Shown: piece after piece, positions 29,270 to 39,864 of the stretch
Layout of the letters: each line of letters opens with the position of its first letter
How positions within the stretch are numbered: the stretch's first letter is position 1
Assembly: GCF_019575955.1 (NCBI RefSeq)
Contig: NZ_CP080575.1
Coordinates: 1,364,001 to 1,428,000, forward strand
Origin: Nesterenkonia pannonica
GTDB taxonomy: Bacteria; Actinomycetota; Actinomycetes; Actinomycetales; Micrococcaceae
Reading direction: 5' to 3'
Length of the DNA stretch: 64,000 nucleotides
Position numbers and translations under genes: made by a program
Notes under the pieces: model-generated
Database searches by the model: none
The model's input: the letters and a program-made list of their open reading frames with translations, nothing else
Told to the model about the DNA's origin: nothing

Positions 29270-29344
29270 TGGTGCCCCAGGAGGATTCGAACCTCCGACC
29301 TTCGGTACCGGAAACCGACGCTCTATCCCCTGAGCTATGGAGGC
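29270..29344 (-). tRNA. tRNA-Arg (anticodon CCG)
   Basis: On the minus strand: acceptor GCCTCCA, D arm GCTCAGGGGATAGAGC, anticodon arm TCGGT-TTCCGGT-ACCGA with anticodon CCG, T arm GGAGGTTCGAATCCTCC, encoded CCA (29272-29270). The 3' acceptor strand reads TGGGGC where seven bases (TGGGGGC) are needed to pair with GCCTCCA; one G is missing. This looks like the same homopolymer loss seen in the protein genes. Confidence 0.9.
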
Positions 29345-29381
29345 GGGGATCGCTTTCAGCGACCGACACAGATTACCAGAG

Positions 29382-29710
29382 TCAGGCGCTCACTGAGACT
29401 TCGTAGCTCCACAGTTCGGCGGACATGCCCACCGGCTTCTGCTTGGGCGCCTCATCCTGGTCCTTCTCACCGTGGGAGGCGCCGAACCGTTCTGAGCTGC
29501 GCCAGTTCTCGTAGTCCTGCTCCGAGTCCCAGCGCGTGACCACCAGCCACGTCGTGCGCTCGTCGGTGGGCTTCAGCAGCTCGAAGCCCTGGAACCCAGG
29601 TGTGCCCTTCATGGAGTCCTGGCGCGCGGCGAAGCGCTCTACCAGCTCGTCGCCTGAGCTTAAGCGGCCACCGTGATGGCGTTGATCTTAATGACAGGAG
29701 AGTCAGCCAT
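29382..29710 (-). CDS. Antibiotic-biosynthesis-monooxygenase-domain (heme-degrading-like) protein
   Basis: A ~108-aa ferredoxin-like ABM protein: VIKINAITV, ...MKGTPGFQGFELLKPTDERTTWLVVTRWDSEQDYENWRSSERFG and ending LWSYEVSVSA. The NAI, W and AHG-type spacing resembles actinobacterial heme-degrading monooxygenases (MhuD/IsdG class), but the heme ligand cannot be fixed by eye. At 29658 the expected VAAGSGDEL is recorded with GCTTAAGC, giving a false TAA and a +2 shift. ATG at 29710. It lies 14 bases from the end of the radical SAM gene and close to tRNA-Arg. Confidence 0.7.
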
Positions 29711-29758
29711 GCCGAGAGTCTATCGGGCGTGGCGCCCGAGTGCGGACCCCAGGCGGAA

Positions 29759-30843
29759 TCAGAACAGTGCGTTCTGGCTGGTCCCGGTGAGCTCCAGACC
29801 TGGGATCTCCACCTGGGCGCCGGAGGGGCTGAGGCCCTGGTCGGCTCGTCCGGGGACATGCGCGCCCGCCAGCGCAGGTCACCGTCCCGAACGAACCCAT
29901 GGCGCCGCCGCGCCTCGGCTGCGCGGGCGCTGAGCCACTGCTTGTACTCCTTCGACGCGTAGGTGCCGAAACCCTCTTGCCGCTGTACAGGTGGCGGTAC
30001 TTCGTAACGAGCGCAGGATGCTCCTGCTGCAGCCACTGCATAAACCACTCGCGCGCACCGGGCCGCAGGTGCAGGGCACCGGTGCTGACCCAATTCGCGC
30101 CTACCGCGAAGCGCCCCATGCAGCCAGTCCAGGTGGTGCTCCGAATCGGTCAGCCACGGGAGGATGGGCATCGCCAGGACGTTGACGTCCAGGCCAGCGT
30201 CGGCCACTGCCTTCACCAGGTTCAGTCGAGCAGTGGGGTTCGGTGTGCCCGGCTCCACGGCCTGCTGGAGGTCAGGATCCATGATGGCTAGGAGACGGCC
30301 ACAGAGACGTCGACCTGCGCGGATGCTTCCACGAGCAGAGGCAGATCTCGCTTCAGCAGCGGCCCCTTGGTCAAGACGGAGAAAGGTGTCCCAGAATCAG
30401 CGAGGGCCCGGATGATGCCCGGCATCAGCTGATATCGCCCCTCCACGCGCTGATAGGGGTCGGTATTGGTGCCCAGAGCCACATGCTCGCGCTTCCAGGA
30501 GGGCTTCGACAACTCCGCGCGCAGCACCTCTGCCACGTTCGTCTTGACGACGATCTGTGTGTCAAAATCTTCGCCCGTTCCCATATCCAAGTAGCTGTGC
30601 GTCTTTCTGGCGAAGCAGTATTTGCAGGAGTGGGTGCAGCCACGTGTGGGATTAACGGTCCAGCTGAAAGGCATATTCGACTGGCCAGGAACCTTGTTCA
30701 GTGCTGTTTTTGCTGCCACTTCGTGGAAGGTGATGCCCTCGAACTCAGGAGTGCGGACACTTCGAACGAGACCCTGCAGGGGATGAGGGTGCCGCGGCTG
30801 CTGTGCCTGCGTCCTCGTGAATCTTCTGGTTCTCCCACCGCAT
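29759..30843 (-). CDS. Radical SAM protein of the Rv2578c family
   Basis: The radical SAM cysteines are in NPTRGCTHSCKYCFAR (CxxxCxxC), followed by EDFDTQIVVKTNVAEVL, ALGTNTDPYQRVEGRYQLMPGI and SVLTKGPLLKRDLPLL, an order typical of the Rv2578c-like family. The corrected start is MRWENQKIHED at 30843, with SVRTPEFEGITFHEV in a shifted frame near 30780. Other breaks are near 30280, 30080 and 29860. It ends ELTGTSQNALF. The reaction is unknown; the SPL-like cluster motif implies SAM cleavage on a large substrate. Confidence 0.78.
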
Positions 30844-30901
30844 GCGACCTATTCGAACACAGATTCGAATCCAGGTCCATGGAGCCGACCGGGGCAGAAG
30901 G

Positions 30902-31545
30902 TCAGTACGCCACGGCGAAGCGCGTGCGGTGGTGCCTTGGGGCCTCGACCTCATCCACCAGAGCGATGGCCAGGTCGGCCGCAGACAGGTCGGACCGGCC
31001 CTCATCATCTGTGAGCAGCACACCGGAATCATCCGTCCGGTAGGTGCCGCGGCGCTCGCCAGGGTTGAACGCGCCGAAGCCCGCGGCAGGGGAGACGAAG
31101 AACCAGTCCAGCGCTTCGTCGCTGCGCTGAAGGTCCCCCATACCTCCGTCATCTCGAAAGCCTCCGGTTTGGCCTGTTCCGGGAACTTCGACGTCTCAAT
31201 CAGACGGGGCCCATCGGGCGAGACCCGCAGAGAGCCTACCCACCGATCACGCCCAGCCGCACGCCGTGCTTCTCCACCATGGGGATCAGCCTCTCGGCCG
31301 CCTGTTTCACCTGCCCCAGCATGTCCTCACGCGGGGCAATCGCCACCAGAATCACCTCCGCGCCATCCATGAGGCCCGCAAGGAATCCTCGTCCTTCACA
31401 TCCCCGCTCACATAGTTCACACCCTCAGTCGGAGACTCAGGGGCTCGCCGTGAGACGGCAGTGACCTCGTGGCCGCGGGACGCAGCTTCGCTCGCGATGT
31501 GGGAGCGCTGTAGCCGGTGCCGCCGAGAACAGTGATTCGAGCCAT
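30902..31545 (-). CDS. NAD(P)-binding oxidoreductase, NmrA/YwnB-like
   Basis: Starts MARITVLGGTGYSGSHIASEAASRGHEVTAVSRR once a frame change near 31500 is allowed: the GGTGxxG dinucleotide motif of atypical short-chain dehydrogenases. Later parts are EVILVAIAPREDML, LDWFFVSPAAGFGAFNPGERRGTYRT and SDLSAADLAIALVDEVE, as in small flavin-reductase-like NAD(P)H-binding proteins. Further breaks near 31380, 31240 and 31170. ATG at 31545 is preceded by GGAGGG. Substrate unknown. Transcribed with the radical SAM gene on the minus strand. Confidence 0.72.
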
Positions 31546-31616
31546 GGTGCCCTCCTGGGAGTCGATGTGGTGCTGACGCCCCTGACAACGCCCGGAAGCG
31601 CCGAACCCTTCCGGGC

Positions 31617-32877
31617 CTACTGCTCGACGGTGTCGTCGAAGATCATCAGCGCCCCGCCGTCGTGATAGTTCGACACCCATACGGTCCCCGACAGTTCGTC
31701 GTAGGTGACCCCGATGGGGAACTCGCCCGCGGGAAGCGTCTCGATCTCATCCAGGGTCTCCGCATCGAACTTCGAGATCGTGTTGTCGTAATAGTTCGCT
31801 GCGAACAGAGCCGTGCCGTCGGCTGAGATGTCCATGGTGCGGGGCTCGCGGCCCGTAGGCGTCGAATCGATGACGTCGTTGGTGTCGGTGTCGAACGCGA
31901 CGATCTGATCTGAGCCCGAGAAGGTCGCATACAGCACACCGCCCTCCGGCGAGAGCACCAAGTGCCGGGGCCGCTCGCCCTGGTTGTAGAACATCTCGGC
32001 CTCGCCGGTCTCCAGGTCCACTTCGTAGATCTCGTTCGCGTACATGGCCGTCACATACACCGTTCGGTTGTCCGGCATGGGAGCGATGCCCCGGGGTTGC
32101 GAGTTCAGGCGGATGCGTTGGGTGGTCTCACCGGACTCGGCATCCACTACCGACAGGTCGTGATCGCACCAGTTCGACACCAGCAGCGTCGAGGCATCCG
32201 GCGTCACAGACAGGTATTTGGGCACGCGTCCCACCTCGATGAAGTCATCCCAGGTGCCCTCTTCGACGCTGTAGCGGAACAGTGCAGTCGGCTCCACCGC
32301 GTCACCGTTGCGGCAGTCGTCATAGGCGTCCGCGCCGTAGTCGCGGAAGCGGTACTGAGAGACGTATGCGTACTCGCCGTCCACGGTCCACACCGCCTCC
32401 ACCGGGGCTCCGGTGACCTCGTCCGGGTAGCCCTCGACGCCGAAATCAGCAGGGTTCAGCGTCGCATCGAGCTCCTGGACCAGCTCCCGCTCCTGGGTGT
32501 CATACAGGGTGGAGTTGTTCCTGTAGATCATGTTGTTCGCGATGGCGAGGCCGCGACCGTTGGACACCACCGACTTGGGAAAGATCGAAGGCTCCGTGAT
32601 CGACTCGGCGAAGGCGAAGCCTGTGGTGTTCGATGGGGACGATCAGGGATCTCCTCGTCGCCGGGCACAGCATCGTCCTCGTCCGCAGGGTCAGCGTCGT
32701 CCCCGCCGTCCTGCTCATCCCTCTCGCTGGTGTCGCCTTCAAGGGTGGGGCTGGGGATGCTCTCCTGCTCGGTCTCTGCTGACTGCTCCTCGTCGTCACC
32801 GCCGCATGCGGAGAGCATCACGGACAATCCGGCGCCGAGCATGAGCAGGCGCAGGGGAGCGGGCGGGATTCAGTCAT
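31617..32877 (-). CDS. Lipoprotein with seven-bladed beta-propeller (YncE/YVTN-like)
   Basis: Signal with lipobox: LMLGAGLSVMLSACGG, then an Asp/Glu-rich linker (~50 residues) and a beta-propeller built of repeats such as VPKYLSVTPDASTLLVSNW, PRGIAPMPDNRTVYVTAMYANEIYEVD, PRHLVLSPEGGVLYATFSGSDQIVAFD and PRTMDISADGTALFAANYYDNTISKFD. These extracytoplasmic propellers often bind or scaffold other proteins; no enzymatic residues are seen. Breaks near 32860 (after MTESRP) and 32645. It ends 7 bases after the RDD gene in transcription order and may form one unit with it. Confidence 0.75.
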
Positions 32878-32883
32878 GATGCC

Positions 32884-33296
32884 TCACATCTGGACCTGGA
32901 CAGTTCCCGCGATTCTGTCATGGGCGCCCCTGCCATCCGGGGATATCAGCAGCACGGGAAGGACCAGCAGCAGCATGGCGGTGCGGAGGCTGGACCATGC
33001 GAGCCCCGGCAGGGCTGGGCCGGACCCGGATCCCAGTCGCACCACCTGCGTCCGGACGAGTCGCTTGCCGATCGTCACACCGAGCAGGCCCACCAGCACC
33101 ACATGCGTCAGCACGAAGATGCCCAGCGTTGCGAGCTCATTGAAGCTGAAGAAGGTGAGCGAGATCAGGGAGGCGATTCCCAATCGATGAACAGGGCCAG
33201 CACCCTCCGCCCGAAAGGCGCCATCGCGCCCGGACCATCAGCTGGCAGCCCCAAAACGTCGCCGGGGTATCCGTCGTCATCTCGATCTGGACTCAC
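32884..33296 (-). CDS. RDD-family membrane protein
   Basis: GTG at 33296 opens an N-terminal cytoplasmic stretch, then FGRRVLALFIDWGIASLISLTFF (the RDD-type Arg-Asp helix 1), VLTHVVLVGLLGVTIGKRLVRTQVV (helix 2 with the GKR motif) and LRTAMLLLVLPVLLISPDGRGAHDRIAGTVQV, ending with the second conserved Asp-Arg. One base is lost near 33180 (WGIA read as WESP). About 137 aa. Family function is uncertain, with some members implicated in ion exchange. Divergent from glnA. Confidence 0.8.
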
Positions 33297-33326
33297 AGGC
33301 GACAAGTGTACGTCTGAGAGCCTCCG

Positions 33327-33364
33327 TTAACATGCCGGAAACATTTGCGTGACCAGCGGGAAAC
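33327..33364. promoter_or_regulatory. GlnR-binding box upstream of glnA
   Basis: TTAAC (33327-33331) N6 GAAAC (33338-33342) N6 GTGAC (33349-33353) N6 GAAAC (33360-33364). Spacing matches the actinobacterial GlnR consensus gTnAC-n6-GaAAC-n6-GTnAC-n6-GaAAC at 19 of 20 defined-site bases except one G to T. It lies ~97 bases before the glnA ATG, where GlnR is known to control nitrogen genes. Confidence 0.85.
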
Positions 33365-33460
33365 CGGAGAGTCGGTAGTGTGTCACGTGTCTGCCTGAGT
33401 CAGCTTCTGCTGCCGCTCAGGAGTCCGATGACCGACTCACACGATGAGGAGCAGTACCGC

Positions 33461-34884
33461 ATGTTCTCCAGCCCCAGGAAGTTCTCGACTACATCAAGAA
33501 CGAGGACGTGAAGTTCGTCGACGTCCGCTTCACGGATCTGCCAGGCCTTCAGCACCACTTCAACGTCCCCGCGCACACCGTGGACATGGACTTCTTCGAA
33601 GACGGACAGCTCTTCGACGGATCCTCCATTCGCGGATTCCAGGGCATCCAGGAGTCGGACATGCAGCTGATTCCGGACCCCACCACGGCCTTCCTCGACG
33701 AGTACCGCGTGGCGAAGACCCTGGTGATGACCTTCTCCATCATCAACCCCGCACCGGCGAGCCGTACGCCCGTGACCCCCGCGGAGTCGCCAAGAAGGCC
33801 GAGGAGTACCTCGCATCCTCCGGCATCGCAGACACCGCCTTCTTCGGCCCCGAGGCAGAGTTCTTCCTCTTCGACGAGGTCTCCTACAGCAATGCGCCGA
33901 ACGAGTCCTTCTTCAAGCTCGGCGCACGCGAAGCTTACTGGGGCTCAGGCAACAGCGGCGAGTACGGCGTCCCGGACGCCCACAAGCTCGCCACCAAGGG
34001 CGGCTACTACCCCGTGACCCCGCAGGACAAGACGGCTGAGGTCCGCGACGAGATCGTCCTGGCCCTTGAGCGCGCTTACCTGTCCGTCGAGCGCTCGCAC
34101 CACGAGGTGGCAGCGCCCGGCCAGCAGGAGATCAACTACAAGTTCAACACTCTGACGCTCGCCGCAGACGACGTCCAGAAGTTCAAGTACGTCGTGAAGA
34201 ACACCGCTGCCAACTACGGCTACGCAGCGACCTTCATGCCCAAGCCAGTCTTCGAGGAGAACGGCTCCGGCATGCACTGCCACCAGTCGCTGTGGAGCGG
34301 CGGAGAGCCGCTGTTCTACGACGAGGCCGGCTTACGCGAACCTCTCCGACACCGCTCGTTGGTACATCGGCGGCCTGCTGAAGCACGCCGATGCGGTGCT
34401 GGCCTTTGCCAACCCGACCGTCAACTCGTACAAGCGTCTCGTGAAGGGCTACGAGGCCCCGGTCTCTGGTGTACTCCCAGGGCAACCGCTCCGCGGCCAT
34501 CCGTATCCCCATCACCGGCTCCAACCCCAAGGCCAAGCGCATCGAATTCCGTGCGCCCGACGCCTCGGGCAACCCGTACCTGGCTTTCGCCGCCATGATG
34601 ATGGCAGGCCTGGACGGCATCAAGAACCGCATCGAGCCCCACGAGCCTGTCGACAAGGACCTCTACGAGCTCCCAGCCGACGAACTCAAGGACATCCCCA
34701 GGCGCCGGGCAGCCTCGAAGAGGCCCTGGCCGCGCTCGAGGCCGACCACGACTTCCTCCTCGAAGGCGGCGTGTTCACCGAAGAGCCTCGTTCAGGCATG
34801 GATCGAGTACAAGCACGAAGAAGAGATCGACCTGATCCGCATGCGGACCACCCCGCAGAGTTCGACCTGTACTTCAGCGTCTGA
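33461..34884 (+). CDS. glnA: Glutamine synthetase type I
   Basis: Condenses glutamate and ammonia with ATP. Landmarks: [43 protein letters not shown] metal ligands, [27 protein letters not shown], and KDLYELP near residue ~400 containing the Tyr adenylylated by GlnE. Preceded by a GlnR box. Breaks occur near 33475, 33755, 34330 (GGCTTAC for GGCTAC in EAGYANLSD), 34460, 34705, 34790 and 34850. ERAYLSVE at 34074 (GCTTAC) probably should read ERAGLSVE. Corrected length ~475 aa. ATG at 33461; terminator follows. Confidence 0.9.
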
Positions 34885-34907
34885 TTCTCGGCTGAGCCGA
34901 ACAGCAG

Positions 34908-34940
34908 CAAGGGCCCCGTCGTTGAGGCGGGGCCCTTGCG
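34908..34940. terminator. Bidirectional terminator between glnA and lysR
   Basis: GCAAGGGCCCC (34908-34918) pairs with GGGGCCCTTGC (34930-34940) around GTCGTTGAGGC. It separates the convergent ends of glnA and the LysR gene. Confidence 0.75.
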
Positions 34941-34954
34941 CGTCTGCAGTCCGT

Positions 34955-35873
34955 TCAGGGCTCCTCACTGCGCAGGCCAGCGTCTGCGGCGAGCCTATGA
35001 AGCGTCTTCAGTGCCGTGCTGACCGATCGAGTGCTTCCGCGCTCCTGCCGGACGTGAGCCACTACCCTGCGCTGGACCGCCGGACGATGCAGCGAGCGGA
35101 TGCTCACCCGTGGGGCCGCGTCCTGGAGAGCCAGACGAGTCAGCACCGTGATGCCAACTCCAGCCTCCACGAGGCTCAGGGCGGCGTAGTGATCATCGAG
35201 CCGGGCCACCACATTCGGTGTGAAGCCTACCGCTCTGCACGCGGACCGGATGATCCTGCTGGCCGGGGTCTCGAAGATGTCGTGGTCGACCCACAGCTCC
35301 TCCGCCAGCTCGTGCACGGCAACGACGTCCCGACTCTCGAGGTGATGACCAGTAAGCAGGGCCACATCGAACTCCTCGATGCCCAAGGGGCGTCGGAGAT
35401 ATCCGGGAGGTGCTCGGAAGGGGCTTCGAGGCTCTCCTGGCGCACGTCGATGTCCGGCGGATGGAACGGGCTGCTACTTACGGCTGCCTCGTTGAGACTG
35501 ATCTCCACCACGATGCCCGGGGAGATCTGCCGCACGGCCGCCACCACATGCGGGAGCCATTCCTTCGCGGCCGAGGAGAACGACGACAGCGTGAGCTGAT
35601 TGCCCTGACCGCGGCGCATGTCCTCGGCGGTGCGCTCCACGCGCTGCAGCGCCGCCAGAGCATCCCCTGCCTGCTCTGAGAGCTGCAGCGCAGCGGCGGT
35701 GGCCTGAAGGCCCCGGCCCCGTCGCGTAAAGAGCTCAAGCCCCGTCTCATGGGCCAGCTCCGCCATGTGCTGACTGACTGTCGCGGGGAGTAGTGGAGAC
35801 TGCGCGCTGCAGCTTGGAATGACCCCGCAGCGACGACGGCCTGCAGGACACGGAGGCGCTGTGGGTTCATCAT
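34955..35873 (-). CDS. LysR-family transcriptional regulator (ArgP/LysG-like context)
   Basis: N-terminal winged helix: [55 protein letters not shown], followed by a substrate-binding domain ([34 protein letters not shown]). Breaks near 35790 and 35385 split the frame. GTAAGC at 35352 (VALLTGHH on the minus strand) may be a corrupted Ala codon. Divergently transcribed from a LysE exporter, as in the LysG/LysE pair of corynebacteria, so it probably activates export of an amino acid such as lysine or arginine; the ligand is inferred. Confidence 0.82.
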
Positions 35874-35946
35874 CCATCTATTATTAGTCACTGCCGATCA
35901 ATACTTCGAAAAAGATTGCTTGTCACGATGTATCTCTGCCGCGAGG

Positions 35947-36652
35947 ATGAACGACGTGAATCTTGCCAGCTATGCGGGCCTCCTTGCCGCGGCCTTCGTC
36001 GTTGCCGTCACCCCAGGTCCCGACACGATGCTCTCCCTGCGCTGCGCGCTGTCCTCGCGCAGGGCCGGGGTCGGCGCAGCGACAGGGTCGTGCACGGCGA
36101 TCTTCCTGTGGGCGGCACTGACAGCCTCCGGCCTCGCTGCGGTCTTTCAGGCGTCGCCCGTCGCCTACGACATACTGCGCACGGTGGGAGGGAGCTACCT
36201 CCTGTTTCTGGCGACACGGACGATCATCACGGCGCGCCGCCGCATGAATGCGCCGCTTCTGCAGGCCGTCGGAGCTGGCGGGCCGGGCCTCAGCCCCGAC
36301 GCTGCACGGGTCGTTGAAGAAGGCGCCCAGAAGCCTCCCACCCTGCGTTCGGGCTTCTTCGCGGGGCTTGCCACCTGCATGACCAACCCCAAGGTCGCCC
36401 TCTTCTTCCTGGCGCTGTTTCCCAGTTCATGCCCGAGGACGGCACGCTGCTCTTCGCCGTCGTCGTCATGGGCGGCACCGTCGCCTGCACCATGTACGCC
36501 TATCTCATCGGAGTGGTCCTTCTCGTCGACGCGGCCAATCGCTGGCTCTCCAACCCCGCGTGACCGGTTGGATCGAGATGGTCAGTGGGCTGATCCTGCT
36601 GGCGCTGGGCGCGTACATGGCCGTGTCCGGGACTCTGGCTCTGCTTCTCTGA
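35947..36652 (+). CDS. LysE/RhtB-family amino-acid exporter
   Basis: Six-helix exporter with the family start (YAGLLAAAFVVAVTPGPDTMLSLRCALSSRRAG) including the TPGPD motif, FLWAALTASGLAAVF, GGSYLLFLATRTII, SGFFAGLATCMTNPKVALFFLALFPQF and a final helix LILLALGAYMAVSGTLALL. Breaks near 36425 and 36560. ATG at 35947 follows GCGAGG. Divergent from a LysR regulator. The region between (35874-35946) is AT-rich for this genome and should hold both promoters. Confidence 0.82.
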
Positions 36653-36686
36653 CTCCGCGCGCCTGCACAGCATTTAGGATGTTCTG

Positions 36687-38339
36687 GTGACTCCCGAAGA
36701 ACTCTCCTCCGCCGTGAAGACCGTGCTCCACCAGGCCGTCGAGGCCGCATGAGCTGAACCTCACCGTCCCGGACGAGATCCGAGTGGAGCGGCCCAAGAG
36801 CCGCGAGCACGGAGACTGGGCCACCAATATTGCGCTGCAGGTGGCCAAGCAGGCCTACATGCCCCCAGGCAGCTTGCTGAGACCCTCGCTGCCAGGCTCC
36901 GCGAGCATGAAGGGATCTCCGCGGTCGAGATTGCCTACCCGGCTTCATCAACATCACCGTAGACGCCGCCGCCGCTTACCAGCTCGCGCGGACCATCGTA
37001 GAGTCGGGCGCGACCTTCGGCCACAACGAGGTCCTGAGCGGGCACACCGTGAACCTCGAGTTCGTCTCGGCCAACCCCACTGGGCCCCTCCACATCGGGC
37101 ACACGCGGTGGGCCGCTCTGGGCGACGCCGTGGGACGGCTCCTGCGAGCTTCAGGGGCGAACGTGACCACGGAGTACTACATCAACGACGCCGGCAACCA
37201 GATGAACGTCTTCGCCGCAAGCGTCCTGGCACGCCTCCGCGGGGAGAGCGTCCCGGAGGGGGCTACCCGGGCGAGTACGTGGTCGAGCTTGCCGACAGCG
37301 CCGCAGCCAAGCGCCCAGAGCTGCGGGACATGCCCGATGCCGAGGCGCTGCCCCTGGTGCGAGAGCTGGCATACCAGGAGCAGCTCTCGCTCATCCGCAG
37401 CACGCTCAATGCCTTCGGCGTGCACTTCGACGAATGGTTCTCCGAGAGCACCCTCCATTCCGGCGGGCACATCAGTGACGCCATCGCCACGCTGCGCGAG
37501 CAGGGGCACGTCGAGGACCGCGACGGGGCCATCTGGCTGCGGACCACCGACTTCGGAGACGACAAGGACCGCGTTCTCATCAAGGCGGACGGGGAGCCGA
37601 CGTACTTCGCCGCAGACGCCGCCTACTACCTGTCCAAGCGCAGCCGCGGCTTTGAGGAGAAGATCTATCTCCTGGGCGCAGACCACCACGGCTACGTGGG
37701 ACGGCTCAAGGCCATAGCAGCCTGTGCGGGCGATGACCCCAAGAAGAACATTGAGATCCTCATCGGTCAGCTCATGAGCGTCAAGGGCGCCAAACTCTCG
37801 AAGCGCGCTAAGAACATCATCGCGCTCGACGACCTCATTCAGTGGCTCGGAACCGACGCCCTGCGCTACACCTTGGCGCGCTACCCCGCGGACTCACCGA
37901 TCGATGTCGACCCCGACCTGCTGCAGTCCCGCACCAACGACAACCCCGTGTTCTACGTCCAGTACGCACACGCCCGGGCATGCAACGCGGCTCGCAACGC
38001 CGAGGCGCACGGCGTGGACCGGCAGACGTTCGACGCCGCGCTCCTCACGCACCAGACGGAGGAGGAGCTGCTGGCCCACCTGGGGCAGTTCCCTCAGTGG
38101 TCGCCTCAGCCGCCGAGCTGCGGGAGCCCCACCGCGTCGCGCGATACCTCGAAGGGCTCGCTGCGGCCTACCACGGCTGGTACGCCGCATGCCGCATGGC
38201 CCCGTCCACCCACCAGGACGGAACGACCGATCCCGTCAGCGACCTCAACCGCAGCTTACTCTGGCTCAACGATGCCGCCGTGCAGGTGCTCCACAATGGG
38301 CTGAGCCTCCTCGGCGTCAGCGCACCAGAGAAGATGTGA
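36687..38339 (+). CDS. argS: Arginyl-tRNA synthetase
   Basis: Class I synthetase: HIGH-like [33 protein letters not shown], the KMSKS-equivalent [14 protein letters not shown], and C-terminal anticodon domain ending [19 protein letters not shown] at 36687. At 36744 AAGELNLTV is recorded with GCCGCATG; at 36974 the expected DAAAAGQLAR reads [10 protein letters not shown] (GCTTAC). Other losses near 36870, 36940, 37262 and 38095. Followed after 8 bases by lysA; argS-lysA-hom-thrC-thrB is a standard actinobacterial run. Confidence 0.92.
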
Positions 38340-38347
38340 GACCGACC

Positions 38348-39830
38348 ATGACTGTTCAGCCCCACCCCTCGCCCCCTCGTGGCTGTCCCCTCGCAGCTCA
38401 TCTGAGGATCTCGAGCAGAAGCTCCTTCCCTTGGATGCAGGCCGCTCCGAGCAGGAGAGCTGACTTTCGGCGGGATACCTGCCTCCGAGCTCGCCGCGAC
38501 CTACGGCACTCCGCTCTACGTGGTCTCCGAGACCGACTTTCGCGCCCGTGCCCGTGCCTTCCGCGAAGCGTTCTCGGAGGCATTTGCGCCCGAGGCTGAG
38601 GTCGACGTGTTCTACGCCGGCAAGGCTTTCCTGACGACCCACGCAGCACGATGGGCCGCAGAGGAGGGTCTGAACATCGACACCGCCAGCGGGGCGAGCT
38701 GGCGCTGGCCCTCGCTGCAGGCGTCGATCCGGCTCGGATCGGACTGCACGGGAACAACAAGTCCGACGCCGAGATCGAACACGCCCTGCAGGTCGGCGTC
38801 GGAAGAATCATTGCCGATTCGCTCGACGAGCTCTCCCGCATCTCCGAGCTCGCCGTCCGGCTCGGGGTGACGGCGCCCGTCATGCTGCGGCTGACTCCAG
38901 GAGTGCACGCATCGACCCACGAGCACATCGCCACCGCACACGAGGACCAGAAATTCGGGCTCTCGCTCACTCCGGTGGGCCCTGAGGCGTCTGCCCTCAC
39001 CGCGGGAGGCGCTGCCGATCAGTCAGTGCAGAACAGCGGCCAGCACCGAGGCTCACCCGCCTGGGCGGCGGCAGAGGCTGCGCTGAACCTTGCGGGCGTG
39101 GAGCTGGTCGGCGTGCACTGCCACATCGGCTCGCAGATCTTCGAGCCGGACGGCTTCGAGCTCGCGGCCCAAAGGCTCATCCAGTTCCTCGCGGCCGTGC
39201 GGGACGCTCACGGAGTCGAGCTCGCCGAACTCGACCTCGGCGGCGGCCACGGCATCGCCTACACCGAGGCGGACACCCCGGCATCCGCAGGAGATCGCAG
39301 CCGCACTGGCCAGCACGGTCAAGGAGGCGTGCCTCGAGTGCGCGGTGGATGTTCCGCGCATCAGCATTGAGCCCGGCCGCGCGATCGCCACCTGCCGGCG
39401 TCACGCTGTACACGGCTGGGGTGACCAAAGACGTTGTCGTCGAAGCAGGGGTGACACGTCGATACATCGCCGTCGACGGAGGAATGGGCGACAACGCTCG
39501 CCCAGTTCTGTACGACGCGGACTATTCAGCGCCTCGCGTCTCGGCCCCAGGAGGGAGAGCACAGCCTGTCTCGCATCGTGGGCAAACACTGTGAGTCCGG
39601 CGACATCGTGGTGCGAAACGTATACTTGCCGACGGCTGTGAGCAGGGGAGACCTTCTCGCTGTGCTTTACCACGGGAGCGTACTGCCATTCGCTGTCGAG
39701 CAACTACAACTACCTCACACGTCCGGCCGTCGTCAGTGTCGCGGGAGGTCGCTCTGAGGTGCTCATCCGCCGCGAGACAGTCGACATGATGCTCTCCCGG
39801 GACACCGGCTACGCAGCTGAAGCGCGATGA
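38348..39830 (+). CDS. lysA: Diaminopimelate decarboxylase
   Basis: PLP enzyme of the final lysine step. [10 protein letters not shown] contains the Schiff-base Lys; [27 protein letters not shown] and [10 protein letters not shown] are cofactor motifs; ESGDIVV and [20 protein letters not shown] are near the C-terminus. The first ~45 residues are spread over several frames. Additional breaks occur near 38690, 39285, 39385, 39535 and 39690. Total ~490 aa. Precedes hom, consistent with the shared aspartate pathway. Confidence 0.88.
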
Positions 39831-39864
39831 AGACATACACACCGCAACGGATGAAGGGGTGAAC

